From positions 6,542,610-6,606,609 of the forward strand of contig CM025855.1 of the NCBI GenBank assembly GCA_003952965.2: a DNA stretch of 64,000 nucleotides, written 5' to 3'. Made by a program: the position numbers and the translations under genes. The stretch's first letter is position 1. Every line of letters starts with the position of its first letter. The DNA comes from Morella rubra. Taxonomy: Eukaryota > Streptophyta > Magnoliopsida > Fagales > Myricaceae. Below are positions 34,001-48,772 of this stretch, one piece after another. The notes beneath the pieces are model-generated. The model did not search any database. It was not told the origin of the DNA and worked only from the letters and a program-made list of their open reading frames with translations.

Positions 34001-37000
34001 TCTATCGATACAAGTGCAATATAGTTTTGAGTGTAGGAAAAGAGTCGACGATAGAGACCCGGCAAAAAGTCAATTGTCATACGGCAAATCAGAAGCTGAG
34101 ACTATATAGCGCCGCTCACCGATTCTACACCTTTCCACGCGGGATAATATAGTGTACATAATAGCAAGATATTATAAGCGCACTTTTTATATATTGTGCC
34201 TTTCAACACATCTTCCCGGACTATCCTATTCTCTGCATCTGAAAAGAACAAGTGATTGGCCATTACCTGGGACCTTCCCTCTTCTTTCGCATCTTCATCT
34301 CTGGCACTTAGAATTATAAGTCTCTTCGATCATCTTCCTTTTCCTCTTAGTCTCTCAACTGCTCAATTGCCCAGATCATCCATTAACGAAAAGGAGTAGG
34401 CGGATGTTCCTGGGATGTCCTGATTCTGTACCATGCAAGACAAAAGCCAAGACAGCCCCAAAACGCCAACAGAATCCGAAAATGAAAATAACGAAAGCCG
34501 GCTCCAAAATTCTTAATTTTAAAAATAATAAGACATGGTCGAGTAGTAATAATGACAAAAAGGTAAAGAAAAAGTTAAAATGAAAGACCCGCTACACCCG
34601 TACACCTTTCATTAATGAGGAGGAAGAGAGCGAGTACCACACCCGTTTGAAGTTGATGTAAGTATTCCCCTGTCTTTCCGACTCGAGGACACTCACATAA
34701 AGCCGTGCCAAATTCAAAGCAATTCCTTACACCAGCAAGATAAGATCACGCACTCACTGCACGACTTTGCTAGTTGAGAGTTATCCCACGAGAGGACTTC
34801 GACTAAGTTTACCGATCCCCCTCCCCTTTTTTTAGACCTCGCGTGTATGGGCCGAAAGAAAAAAAAGGCATGATTGGTTTCGATCCCGAGCTTTGCGTCA
34901 AGCGAACCCTGTTTAATTCGTTTAAGTCTTTACTTCTATTTTTCCTTACTCCGTAATATTTCTGCCAGGTACCCCCATAAGTAAGATCCATATTACCCGC
35001 TTAAACTGTCCAGCCTCTAAAATTGGCAAAGTCCCATGAGCATCTTATCATCTTCTCGCAGTGAAAATACCCCGTGTCCAAAGCCCAAAGTATTAATTAA
35101 GAAACAGAAAGCAACAACGCTCAGCCTCCTTGTTAGTCCCCGTGGTCCTTTCCTCAAAAGAAAGAAAATAGAAAACTCAAAAATATCTTTTTTTCTTAAT
35201 ACATATGTTGGATGTATCCATACGCCATTGACTCGACAAAAACATTCCGCAAAGTCACCTTTGAGGACCTTAAGTATTCAAGGAACCTTGAATATTCCCT
35301 ACTTGGGTTCGATCTCATCTAGACCACCACAGCCACTCAGCAAAAAAATCCCCGTCTGTAACTCCTATCTTAAAGACTAAAAGACACCTCGAGAGTAATC
35401 CGTAATTCATCTGCCTACCTTCTAGTGATCCTAGTCTAACCATTAGAAAATCTAATTCCTTGAAATTGAAAACTCCAGTAATCTCTCATTCCAAATTCTC
35501 CCCCTAGCCTCCTTAAACAGCGTAGACCAACCCTAAAAACAAAATTGTGTGTACCGGATCTTGAGTAGACGTTCTACGCCTTAAGCTTGCGTCTATTCTT
35601 AACGAACTGACCAATGCTTATTTTTACTCTTTTTCTGGACCTATACCTTAGCTATTTTCATTCCCTCTACAAGAGTCAACAACATGAGGTCAACCTGAGA
35701 CATCTCTAGTGCTTTCTATCTCTTGTTGAGATTACCAACGACAAAAAAAATTCCACAAAAAATTGCCCCACCAGATACCTATTCTTACGTATTTCGCAAT
35801 CAAGTTTGAACGACCAAGGCATTCGTTCAAACTAGTCCCCCTAAGAGGACATAATCTCACACACATATTAAATTACTATATTACCATTACTCCAATCTCT
35901 TGCTAACGCTCTCGACCTTTAGACCCCCCCATAGATACTAAAGCTTAGAATCCAATCGCTAATTGCCCTTTCATTATGAATTCACTCTTTTTTAGAGCCA
36001 TTCTACCACGATGCAGTGAGCACATGACAAGTGATTCAGGTGTCTTAGTACCCGGCATGGCGACTGTGCGGTCATTACAAGCAAGACAAACCCTTAAATG
36101 CGTGCAGTTTCTGGATTACAAAGTTCAGATTAACGCAAAACCTTTGGAATTAGTGCCTCCTACCCCCAGTATCCACCACCGTTACGCTAGGCCAATTCAA
36201 ATCCCGAGCGCAACCTTAATCCGACCGAACCGGAAACCATGTCTAAGTTATGTCTTCTCTTGGCGTTAATCATTAGTATTAATTCTCTCACTATGGCGGG
36301 TTTTTAGCGTATCGTGTAGCTATCTCACGATAAACGCCACGTAAACCGTTGTCTTAATACCTTTTTTCTCTTTGTTTAACGAGCCACGAATCTACTCCCG
36401 CAAGATATACGTATCCCCCTTTCTAAAAAGATCCCCTCTTCTCAGCATTCACCACGAAGTGGTACTAAATGGATTGTTTGGGGAAAGCAACCTAAACCCC
36501 TCGTTTAACAAATTTGCAACATATCGGAACAATGCTCTGCTTTAAACCTGTACTCTTGTATTGCTAGATTCCTCCCGCCACTCTGGCAAGTACGACAACA
36601 CGCATACATCAATGCGAGAGTCTTGTCCCTGTTCAGTGAGTTATCTTACCCGAGTGCCACATAACTCTCGGCTTCTCTCCCATAATTTAATTTTGCACAC
36701 TATCTTCAACTTTTTGGAATACCCTTATTCCTGCAGCATTATTAAGTAAGTTATTATAATTTTCTTCATGTCACACCCCGTCAACACTCTCCCCTTATTC
36801 AAGGACCGAGCAACTTTCTCTTTCTTCTCCTCCCCCTTTATCGAACCAATCACTTTTATACACCTATGTCCCCACGACAATAAGAAGTAAAACCGCCCTC
36901 GTAAGCACTGTCTTTGCTTGCTTAGCCTTAAGGTGGTTCCTATCGAGTATCTATTAGTTCAACATTGAGTTATGATCCTTACCGTTCCTTTTAAACCGCT

Positions 37001-38400
37001 TCTAATCCAAAAATATATTATCTCCCCGACATCGTAGAGCAAGTAAAGCGCGTGTGCTCTATTGTGAGTATACAAAGACATCTGTCCCAAAGGCACGAGA
37101 TATCCACACCCCGTGTCGACTATCCATTCGCGTGCTAAATCCGCTTCTAAATAAGCAAGCTGCCTCAAGTACGAAACGTAATGTATTGTGTAGTCCTAAA
37201 CTCACTATAACGCAAGAATGCCGTCTTTATTTCTACTAGGATAATCACGCTTCCGATGAATAACTTCCCTCATTCTCCTATACGTTCTTTAGTATCAGTT
37301 TCCCTCATTAGTTGAATTATGCACTTCCTTTACCATCTACATGGTATCGAAGAAACAACGGAAACGCAATACTCCCTTCCTGAGCCATAAAACTTTACCG
37401 TTATACGAAAAAAAAGTGGCAAAACGTCATCAAGCAATACGAACCCAACCACTAATACTGATGACACACCCCCCCAGTTGTGAGTAAGGGAGTGAAATAT
37501 CCAATTCAATCCTGGATTAACTCTGTGTTGGCGACAAAAAACTATCTAAAAACTGTTAATAACTAGCATGAGGAACCCCACTTGAGCAACCAGAGAAGAA
37601 AGAAAGGAGACATTTTTCCTGCAAAATTGTCTTAGTGCCCCCAAAACCACAAGAGAGAAAAACATCATTCTCACCACACACCAATCTTAGTAAGAGAAGG
37701 TGAATCTACTACCGTTCTAAATATATCTGCTCACAACTCAATAGCCGGAGGGACGACCAAATATAATATAAATCCCTCGAAATAGCCCAACAATGTTTCA
37801 TTACGACGAGATCTAGCATTATATCCAATAAATTTTAGTGTAAAGCTCTATTAACCTACCTCAATTGTGTCACTTCGAAAGCCTGTATTTGTTAAGTGTC
37901 CCAGACACTTGCACATTATCTATCCCAATCCCACTCGAAGGGAAGTCCTGCTCTGGGCCACAACCGCGACATATTTCATAGCACCAGGATTAGCAACATT
38001 CAGAGCTTAAAAAGTATTATCTATATTATACTACGCCAAAAATGAATGAATATAAATCGAACTCAAAATATAACTAAGTCATGAACATCATGCAACGCTC
38101 AATGACAAAGGATACATACAGTTCTGTATTGGTCAGCAAAGAACTAGCCTCCCGATGAAACATGGTCAAAAAATCTTTCATCTTCTAGAGCTTCCCGATT
38201 GACCTAGCACAGGTCCAAAACAAATTACCATCATTGGGGAAATAAACATAAAGAAAGCCCTGAATGGTGGGAAGAAAACACTCATCATTTTCGTGTTCTT
38301 CACTAGATCAAAGAGAGAACCTTGCCATAACACAGATGCGATAACCCATCTATTTCATCACCTATTTCTCGCTATAGCATAAGATTAACATCATCAAACT
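34001..38400. other. Featureless stretch, no gene recognised
   Basis: About 4.4 kb without a recognisable gene, transposon, tandem repeat or long homopolymer. By eye it is poor in G and rich in C/T on the plus strand, and CG dinucleotides are not rare, unlike the AT-rich DNA before the gap. The 97- to 114-codon ORFs (35036-35380, 35976-36269) show no family features. The right end (from about 38100) may be an intron or 3' part of the adenylosuccinate lyase gene. Confidence 0.4.
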
Positions 38401-38489
38401 GATGAATGATAGAACCATTTTCATAAATAAGCGACTTCCATTTTTTCACTTAATTCCTCTCCACTACGTAAACATAATCATGCATGTTA

Positions 38490-39128
<639 letters not shown>

Positions 39129-39129
39129 C

Positions 39130-39540
39130 TACATCACCTGCTAAAAAACCCACTAGATATCCCTTATTCCCTTAAAATAGATCACTATCAAAGTCACGTC
39201 ACGTCAGAGATTTGTTTAATTCCCACTAGGTCTTCATTTGCGATGAAAAAGTAATTATTTCGCATAGTTTTGCAATGAGTTTTCCTACCATCTGGACCAA
39301 CCGGTAATGGCAGCAACTATGTTACAAAAATTTCAGACTTATTCCTATCTAAGTAATCTAAAGCGAAAAAGTGCTCCTTACTCCCACCCCCGTATAACTC
39401 TTGCAATGTTATGCACAATCCCGGAACCTATGGAAGCAGTCTCTAAATTTTAATGCTCCTATCCTCAACTAAAGTCACCTCCTTGACTCCGTGTACAACA
39501 AGAAAATACCCACCATGTTCTTTTCAAGCGATCACTAAAT
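39130..39540. other. Transition between adenylosuccinate lyase and organelle-type DNA
   Basis: No feature recognised. Character resembles the featureless 34001-38400 block. The precise breakpoint to mitochondrial-type sequence lies somewhere near 39541, where GC and the GAAG/CTTT-rich style change. Confidence 0.4.
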
Positions 39541-42500
39541 TTTGTTAGCTTAAAAAGTCGAATATTCGCGGAGGAAGCACAAGAACTTTTCTCTAGCCTT
39601 ACCGCTCATCGAACGAACCCTTGATCCTAACCCTCGGATAGGTTTGAGTTCTGCGGGTAAAAGCGCTACAGGCTCCACTTCATAGGGGTAGATAGGCTTC
39701 TTGGTTCTTTGGAGCCCTTGTCCTTGCTTTGGGGTAGGCCCCTCTTCCAATGAGTTGAATCTTGACCGCACTTCCCTCAGGTCGAAAAGAAGAAATGCTA
39801 AGGAAGTGGCTGGTCTATCTCCAACTCATTCTTCTCCGCTCCGCTCTAAGCCGAAAAAGGACAGGGCTACCTTCGCTACTCCTTCTGCTTGTCATTCTAG
39901 TGCTGGTCTCAGACCTTATTCTCGCGCAAAGCCGGACCTTATGTTAGTCAAGAAGACTTTCTTTTAGGTGGCTGACTTAGCCTTTAAACTCATCTCTTTG
40001 ACCCAGCTGTCCCGATGATAGAAGTCGAGATCTAAGACCTGCTGGGTTGGTTGGCAGCACCCGGAAATGCTTGAAGTGTATTTGTTGAAGTCCGGACAGA
40101 CAGACAGACCTACTTCCCCTTTCTGCCCATTCACCTAGTGGTCAAGCGGCATGAATCCTAGCTTGATTGCTTCTTCGATGGGGTTAAGAATCAATGCTAT
40201 GCTCTGATCCTGACTATCAGACATAATCGAATGTGAATCAATGAAAGTAGATGCCAGTTCCATTGCTTTGCCCCTTTCTATTCTGTTACGCTCATCTACC
40301 TCAGGTCGAGCTGCTGGAAAAAAATCAAGGCTTTTTGATTCCAACCAAATAACTAAGAATATCTTAGAAAATGAAGTGGCTGATGCATCTTTGCCATTCA
40401 GAAGGGTAGCTCATGATTCTCTTCCATTCAATACGTCCTTGATCGGCACATCCCTCTCTGATCACTCATATAGAAAGAGAATTTGAGAACTCATAGATCA
40501 AGATCCTTTTCTCGCTAATCAAGTATAGTAGTCAAGGGACTTTTTATAGAAAGTATGGGCTAGTTGCACCCTCTTTCCCTCAGGTCGAGCCGGCGAACTT
40601 CTGGGATATCGTTGGCAAAGGGGGAAGTTCTTTTCACCCGAACTGACTGAATTCAAGACTTCATCTAGGTCGATTGAGAAAGTTCAGCAGGTTAGAAAGA
40701 ATCCGTTCCATGGCGGTTTTCTTCAACTAGTGCCCCTTCTCTTGCGCGCCGTGCTCCGCTTGAAGAAGCTTAACAAGGGCTTGACGGGGCTTGCCGAAAG
40801 AATGGCTGCTGTGGGAACTCCGGCCAAGTAGGTCAGTGAATGTCTTCCCCGATCCGTTGCTGAACCTACTGCTATTGGTTTGGTTCACTTCGCGCCTGAA
40901 CCTGTCGATGAAGAAGTGGCTTTGAGCCCTTGGTATGTCTTTGGCATTGGCAAAGGACAAGGATTTGAGAATAGATCTAGCTCCTTCCTCGGTTGAGCCT
41001 TTTCGCCTCTCTCCCGGTCGGTGGTTGAGCGACTTGAAGCTTCTTCTGCTGAAACAGCTAATGTGGCTGACCTAGATGTGGCATCTCTTGCCGCCCATTA
41101 ACCTAATGAATCTGTTTGGGACGCTTAGGCCTCTACTTCTCCTGAAATTCAATCGGCCGGAACATAAAGATCTTCAAATTGCATATCTAAGGTAGTTTAG
41201 ACCTCCGACATGATAGACTCTTCCCCCTTTAGATGCCTCCCTTCTTCTTGTCAGATCGATAGGACTAGTCTAAGGGTCCGGCCCGAAGCCGATGTTTCTT
41301 TTGTGCCAGCCTTCCTTCCCGCCAAAGCAAAAGAAAAGGCAGTTGAGGAAGCAGGCTCAGATTCATAATCTCAGTTCCGAGACTGGGCATCCTCACTCGT
41401 AAGCCATGCCATGCCGCCATTCCTGAAGAAGGGGATTGAGTCAGGTAGAACATTCGATTTGGGCAACGGAACTGATCGAATCGGGGCTTTATCATACTCC
41501 CAGCATTGGAGGAATGCCCGAATCAGCACAGTCGGAAGTAGCAGCGCGACCAGAAGCAGCTGAAGTCCCCGGCGAGGAGAAAAAACTTGAATTTCCCTCA
41601 ACTCCTCACCAACGGGCTACAGGGGGAGAATAAGGTCTGAGACAAGCAGTTAAAATTCAACCCAACTAGGACTGCCAAGGAGCGTAGCCACTCGGCCAGA
41701 GGGAGAGGAGCGAACCAGATTCAGGAATCAGATGAGCTTTTATGGAAGCAGCGGCTATATGTTTTTTTCCAGCACTCGAACGACAAGCAGAAGGAGCAGC
41801 TCAATTGATTCTTGATTCCATTCTTCCACTGGCACCGACCTCTATTCAATAGACAGCTATAGAATAGAAAGAGGATCGGAGCCCATTTCCCCAGTTGACG
41901 AGGGAAAGTCCCACGGGAAGGAAGTCAGCAAGAGCAGCTTCAAGGTCTTCGGCAACGAGTTCAACTGCTGACCCAAGTGGAGATCAAAGAGCTGCATCTC
42001 AATCTACGCAATTTTCCGATCTGGATTTGAAGGAGGGTGGGCTTGAAGTAAAAGAAATAAGCCCCTACGATGACTCATCGAATTTCCTAGCCGGGGAGAA
42101 AGCTATCAGAAAGAAAGCCAATGAGCTAATGATGACTAGCCTTTGAAGGCCGGGCCAAGGCAAGGAATGCGAGAACAAGGGAGGTCCCACTTTGACTGTA
42201 TTCAAAAAGCAAGCTCAGATTCATAATCTCAGTAACTAGCTGTCGGAGTAGAGGACTGTCCTAGCCGTCGGAGATGAAGAATGATACTAGGTGAATGGAA
42301 TGGTCCGGGATAGAGGATCAATCTACAGTAATTTCTTTTAACGCCTGAACTCCTCAAACCAACCAATCCAGGAAACCACTCTCTGATAGACGCCATTGGC
42401 ATATCCGTCTTGTTCCCAACCTTGAGGAGGGATGGGGGAGTGAAAAAGAGAGGAAGAGTCTGGCCCAACTAATCACGATAGAAGAGGAATTCCCACTATA

Positions 42501-45500
42501 GAATCAAAGAGAAGCGATAGCCGCTCAAACAAAAGAAAGTGAGAGGTGCGAAGCAGCTCGAGCATAGCGAGAGGAGCGTGAAGGCATCAGAACAGGAGCT
42601 ACCACCACTATGGCTGTCCGTGTCAGAGGCGCGGAGAAAGTCAATTGATTCTTTTTCCCCTGATCTTCTAATACGCAACGCAATTGATTGAGAAGCCGGA
42701 ATCTTTCCTAATCGGCCGGGTGAAGGCAAGAAAATTGTTTCATTTTCGCACCACGGGAAAGCGCTTGAAGATCGGAGAAGCACCCTTTGGAATAGCAAAC
42801 ACTTTAAGCGCCTCTGGCCACGGGGAAGACATTTCTTAAATTAACATTCTGGTGACCAAGCGAAAATATTAATAGAAAAGAACGCAATGGATATTGTTAA
42901 TTTAAGAAATTCCATCCATCTTCGATTCCCTTCTCCATGTGTCAAATGAATCAACAATTCTCATTGCTTTACTCGCAGGCGCATCCACGGGACACCCATA
43001 CCACAGCTTCGGATTCATTGAGTAGGAGTAGGAGTCAAAAGCAGCACGGGAGCTATTAGCCTTAGGTTCGGAAAGCATATTCTTTATAGAATATGAATAT
43101 GAAACGGTTGCTTACGCTAAAAGGTTAGGGAATGACTAAAGAAGAACTACATGAATAGGTAAACCCCCTCTTTCTATTCGTTTATTATTTTTTGTTGATT
43201 AGGCTTTTCGTGCTGGCTAAGATTGATAATACGACTCAAACTCCTAAGCCAACATATTCTGATTGATTGTGGGTCAGGGTGCGATTGATGACTTTACCGT
43301 AGGACTTCCTCGATGTTGGAGCTGCGGAGATCCCCCGCCTCGTCCGGTCAAGCTGCTCCTCTCTCTGCCCTTTAAGCTCGCTCTTCGACCCGTACCGTAG
43401 CCTGTACACTCGGCTATTCTCCCGATTCCACTCCCTCTGTCTACGCTGGGAAAAGGGCTGCCAGAGTGAGGGCTTTGTCTCTTTCTGTTTGTGCCAGCTG
43501 GCCTTGACCGAATGTTCTGACTCCCGGTAATCGAATGGGTGGTAGTTGGGTTGGCTTTGGCGAAACTTTTTGTCTATGAGCTGTTTTGACTGCTTTCTTC
43601 CCGGACTCGGATATGAAGAAGCCTGAGTTCCATCGGGTTCACTCATTGCCTCAGCCCTTCAAGGTGCACAGCCACCATACCTGATTGCTTTGATCGAAGC
43701 TTAAACAGGGCCAGTGCTATCAGAGTGCTTTACTTCAGGTCGAGCGGTTCCACTCCTCCCTCCCAGTCATAGTGTGAACTCCTGCCTTTCTCTAGAGTAG
43801 TCTAGTCCTTGTTTTCGCTAACGAATGCGGCTGGCTAGTCAAAGCTGAATCAGGGGAACCGCTTTCGCACAATCAAGTCTGGTCAAAAGAAAGCTCTTTC
43901 AAGTTCGCCTTTTCTGGCAACTTCAATCAATATCGTATAAAAGATAGGTGAATCCGCTTTTCTTTTCCTTCGAGTGCGGGGACAAATCCCTTAATTCTTT
44001 GATCTCGACCGACTAAATCAATCAATAGCAGAAGTGTTTTTCTTTTCGATTGAGCTTCTCTTGGCCCTTGGCCTTTGATGAAGATGAACTGATATACTGG
44101 CATTCTCTTCCAACTCCGTATCCTAACTCACGGCAAACTATCTCTAGATGGCAAAGTGAAAAGTGGAATTGATCTGCACATCCCTCTATTCCAATAGAAA
44201 ACGTTAGCCTTCATCCATGAGATCGGGGTATCACTACCAGTAGGGGCCCGCTTCCCTAATAGACTTTGAAACCTCGCCTTCCCTTTCGATGTCCGATCCC
44301 GGATACCATGACTTGCCTTCAAACGGGCTTCACCTTCAAAGGAGAGTAACCGATCTGCGGACAGCAAGGCCAATGAAGATCAAATTGCCGGGGTCTGAGT
44401 CGTGTCTTGTCCTTGAGTCCTCTCTATGCCTCTCATGTCCTTCTTTCCTTCGCTTGGGACTCACTAGCACACTCCTTGCTGCTTTCGTGCTTGATGGCTT
44501 CTGATGAACCAATGATAGAGATCCTTAGCTTCCCTAACAGCAGCTGTTCAATCCGTCCCTGAGCTTCTACTGGATGTCATACCGGGCATTCAGTCTTCAG
44601 GTTCAGAATGCGTCGAAAGAAGACCTTCGCCCGGATAGCCTCTTCTCGGTACTCAACTGCTGGGTTTTTTGGTTCCTGCCTGAGCAGTTGTTCAAAAGAG
44701 AGATGGTCAAATCTTTTATATCAAAGTGATGTTCCAAGGCGAAGAACTGATATATATAGTCATATTGGCCTCTCGCACAGCCAGACTTTGAGTTTGCTTT
44801 ATTGATTCATGGAATAGAGGAGCTCTCCCTGCTTAGCGCAGGCTACATTTGACCCCTAGATCATGAGGAAGGTGTCCCCTACACCGGACCGGAATCTCCA
44901 TCCCAATTGGGAACCACAAAAGTGATTCTCAATGGCTGGTTGAGCTCAAGCTCCTGCTTCTTGGTCACCACAGAAGCAGAACCAAAGCGAGCAGGACCCA
45001 CAGTACCCTTAGTTGTTCTATACCTTGCAGGAGAAGGGAAAAAGTACTCATTCGGGGATTCAGTTTTTTATTACCGTCTAACAGCTAGGTTTCGAGAGGG
45101 CTATATCTATCTCCGAAACAGGGGAAGAAAGGGAGGAAGGAATTATATTATTTCCTTTCCAGACCTTATGTAATTTCCTTCGGTTGGATTAGCTTTTTAG
45201 TAGGAAAGGCGGTAGTAGAGTTGCTAGAGGTCCTTCGCGTCACTCTACTGTTTGTTTTCCGGGCAGGGATGCCTATTGTTCCCTGCTCTAACTCCTCCGA
45301 TTTCCCTTTGCTTTCTTTATTACTTATCGCACGTGCCCAGTCTCAACGTCACTTCCCAAAGCAAAACCGCCTTTCCCAGATCTATGAAAGGTGAAACGTT
45401 GAAGGTCTACAACAGGTAACATAAATGAAGAAGTTTATTTTGTATTCGAGCTGCTGAGGGCCGGAGCTCGTATGGATACATTACTTCATTGTTCTATGAG

Positions 45501-47720
45501 ACGTTGCACTAAGCACATACTCGGATAGGGTCGCGAAGTGCAAAGATCCGGTCTTTTACAACCGTCGTAAGGACAAAAAAATCTATACTTATGTGTGTTC
45601 GACACTATATAACTATAGGCGGGACCAGTTGTAGGATGATCGCCGAGTGGCGTTCTGCTCGATTAGGCGAATGCGAGTGAGGGATAAGCTTTCCCCGTTC
45701 GCTAGGAGGGAAACTCAGGAAGAGTTCAGACATAAATAGATGGTGAAAACCCCTTTTTATTATATTAGTAAATCGCGCTCCTTGCATGACTCCATATCAT
45801 TCATTATTAAAGCGAAAGCGACAACGTGTCACTCTAACCTTAAAATCGATAAACGGGAATGCGTTTCCTAATAATGAGTAATGCTGGTAACAGCAAATGG
45901 TTCCTAACCTCATCCAAATCAGAGTACGGCATATCCGACTATCCGGCAACACGCTTGGATAAGTAAGGCGATGAACCGTACCTGTATCTCTAGGCGCTAT
46001 GATGTCTTATTATGTAGATCATGTCTTGCTTGAGGGTTCCAAACCTCGCCCTTCTCTAATAGGGGAAAGTACAGACCCACGCCTAGGGATATACGAGCGC
46101 CATTCTTCAGATGGATCGCTGTTCGATAGTTATTGTAGCCGGGATAAGCAGGCACGAACTTCCGTATAGCGCCTTAGTTTTTTAGTACAAGTAGCTAAGG
46201 GGGCTGGGAGGTACGACTTGCGTCAAACTTGTGAAAGAATACTTGCTGCGCACCTGCTGAACAAGGCTCCTTTCAAGTCAAACGGAGATTACCAGTTCCG
46301 GAGAGACCAACCATTGTACTTCTAGGGGAAGGTCTAACATAGCGGAAGGCCACGGCTTTTGTGAGTGTTCAGCACAATACGGTACGGTATGCCACCAGCA
46401 TAAATGAGGCACACAAGAGCCACTGGCACAAGATAGATTTAATGCCAGCCTGGAAGTGATTCGCTACTAAGTCGGGTAGCGGCCGCCTATTGTAGAATCG
46501 TCGATAACCTGGCTGCCACTATCATGTGTGTAAAGACTTACTGTATAGGCATACTGGAAACTGTTTGGCAAGTCAAGGGACCCTGGAATCCGCCCCTTAG
46601 CTATAACGTTCCAGAGTCATGCAGAACAGATACTAACCGTTCTCCAATTACTATTAATTAATTGGACCTTCAAGGAACGAGTAGAGTACAAAAACGAAAG
46701 ATTCGAGTAACCCTCCGAGCTAGGGAGATATTCAAAAAGGCCGTAGCAAGGAGACTTTAACAGACCAGTTAGAGTAAAGCCTCCACTTTCATAAGAAGAG
46801 CGTCAGTAGGATAAAACAGCAATCCCAAGACTCGCTTTCCCGGACAATGTATATTGTGAAATGGTGGCGCTATAACAAATCCAGAGTACCTTAACTTGCG
46901 GTTGCCGCACAAAAGCTGGTCACCTTAACCAGTCATACCCATTTATGGAGATTCAGGATCTGAAGCTCAAATTAAAGCCATAAAACAAGTAGCTACTCCT
47001 ACTGCAATTGGGACTTCTTTTAAGCCAGCCCACCAAAGAATTCCACCTCGACTCCCCTCTACTAGAGAATCCATGAATTCCGGGCACCTGCAGTAGCAGC
47101 AGGGATGGGAAAGACAAATAACCAGCCAACTATGTATGCCTTCAAGCCTGCCTTCCTCTCATCTTCCTTATGGAATGGGCTCCTCCTTAGAATTAACGAG
47201 ATCTAGAATCTTGGATGAATCTTCTTGAAACGGGTTGATCAACCCTAGAAGACTCGATGGCTTAACAGTCCAGTGAATAACCTGATTCAGAGGGATAACC
47301 CGGTCTTTAGACACTCGCCCTACTTCTAAAGATAGATAGAAAAGATTGGGGAATGCCAGATGCGGAAGCAGTTCCAGTCCCAGCTGCTGAGGTGGCGTAG
47401 TGACAGGTGAGAACAATAACAACAGAAGCAGCGGAAGATCCTGCAGTAGTATATTCGGTTGTTTGCGGTGGAATAGATTCAAGCGTCCGGGCCAGTAGAT
47501 CCAGAGCAAATAGGCGTTGACTTAGTTGCTTTTGCAGTTTCTTTTAATCCCGATGTTGATCCGACGCAACTTACCGGTGATAGTCGCAGCACCAGGAGCT
47601 TTCAAGGGAGGCAGACATGTATAGATAGTAGCCGATAGTGGCATACCTTCCGGATCGAGGGTCCCGCCCGGTAAACACCATACAGGCAAAATACCAGCGG
47701 GGGGAAGAGGCCCTTCTCAC
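39541..47720. other. Mitochondrial-type intergenic sequence, no known gene
   Basis: I found no standard mitochondrial gene, rRNA or tRNA here. Recurrent short words occur: CAGGTCGA at 39778, 40303, 40581 and 43737, and a 21-base repeat at 41355 and 42213 containing TCAGATTCATAATCTCAGT. A 136-codon ORF (minus, 43646-43236; basic, Ser/Arg/Gln-rich) and an 88-codon ORF (plus, 44907-45173) are unidentified and may be chance. The part 45420-46930 has even base composition and no repeats, ORFs or recognisable words. Confidence 0.45.
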
Positions 47721-47721
47721 T

Positions 47722-47859
47722 CAAGCTCAAGCATTTACTTTTCTAGTTAGAGACCAACGTCTTGGGGCTAATGTGGGATCCGCTCAAGGACCTACCGGTT
47801 TAGGTTAATTTCTAATGCGTTCCCCGACTGGAGAGGTAATTTTTGGAGGAGAAACTATG
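47722..47859 (+). pseudogene. psbC: psbC fragment (plastid-derived)
   Basis: Encodes [20 protein letters not shown] and, after QGPTGLG, MRSPTGEVIFGGETM, part of photosystem II CP43. An in-frame TAA replaces the codon after GPTGLG. Both ends are abrupt and continue into unrelated sequence including a (TA)n run at 47901-47935. It is a plastid-to-mitochondrion transfer fragment of about 140 bp and is non-functional. Confidence 0.9.
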
Positions 47860-48681
47860 TATGCGCTTTTCAAAAATTGTCGGAAGAACGGGTTTAAAAA
47901 AATATATATATATATATATATTTTAATATATATTATATTACCGGCCGGCTGGTTTTTATGCAAAAAAGACAAAACGGGATTGGATTTCCACTCATAAGGA
48001 AGGAAGGTTAGATACCTTTGACAGGGTTGTATTTTTGGTTGAAATGGGATGGTGTTAAAACTCCCGAAATGCAGTCTAGACAGCGGGCCCTCCCCTTTCT
48101 GACTGGACTGACTCGGGGAAGGGCCAATCTCCTCCGGAGCATGCTGCACAGCCACTCATTCGTCCTGACCAAATAGTAGAATCTATCTCTCAGCGATTCT
48201 TTTCTCCGCTAATAACCCCTTCCCAACTAGCCCGCCCAATCTATTTTGTAAGATCGGCTAATTCAAAGGGGTTAATCTGGTCCGAAGTTGTCGGAACGAA
48301 TCGTTTGCTTTATCGAACAAAGCTTTATTAGGGGGTCTTGGTTGGCCCCCTATTTTCAACCATTACAGCTGGCGTCGACCAGCTTTGCGATACGGACGGA
48401 CACGAAGAAGAACGCAGGCAGCGGAAATGCAAAAGAGAAGAGCAAAGATTCCCGACTCAGAGCATGTTATTGACTCAACCATAAATCTGTTGAATGAAGG
48501 TTGCTTGCTTACTCTCAGCCACTAGTTAGAAGCAAATCTCTTGACTTCATTTATGCCCTTCTGCAGTAAAGAAAGCAAGTGAGGCGGCTAAGATTCCATT
48601 CGAAGTAAGAGGATTCGATGTTGCACCATCTTCAACTCTTCTCGGGATCCGGAGTTTTTCGAGAAAAGGTCCCATCCTTCA

Positions 48682-48759
48682 ATATCATGATTGGGTCGAC
48701 CAGGCCAGATCATGAGTGAAATATCATGATCGGGTCGACCAGGTCAGATCATGAGTGAA
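48682..48759. repeat. 39-bp tandem duplication upstream of nad1
   Basis: Two adjacent copies of ATATCATGATYGGGTCGACC / AGGYCAGATCATGAGTGAA differ at two positions. They end 13 bases before the nad1 start. Each contains an inverted pair around ATCATGA...TCATGA, which could form a stem in the 5' leader. Confidence 0.9.
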
Positions 48760-48772
48760 TAGAAAATCTAAA

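Noticed and set aside
32804-34109. ORFs of 360-406 codons
   Set aside because: They span the 1000-N gap and have no real sequence inside.
43236-43646. 136-codon minus ORF as a mitochondrial gene
   Set aside because: Low-complexity basic sequence without family motifs; kept only as a mention.
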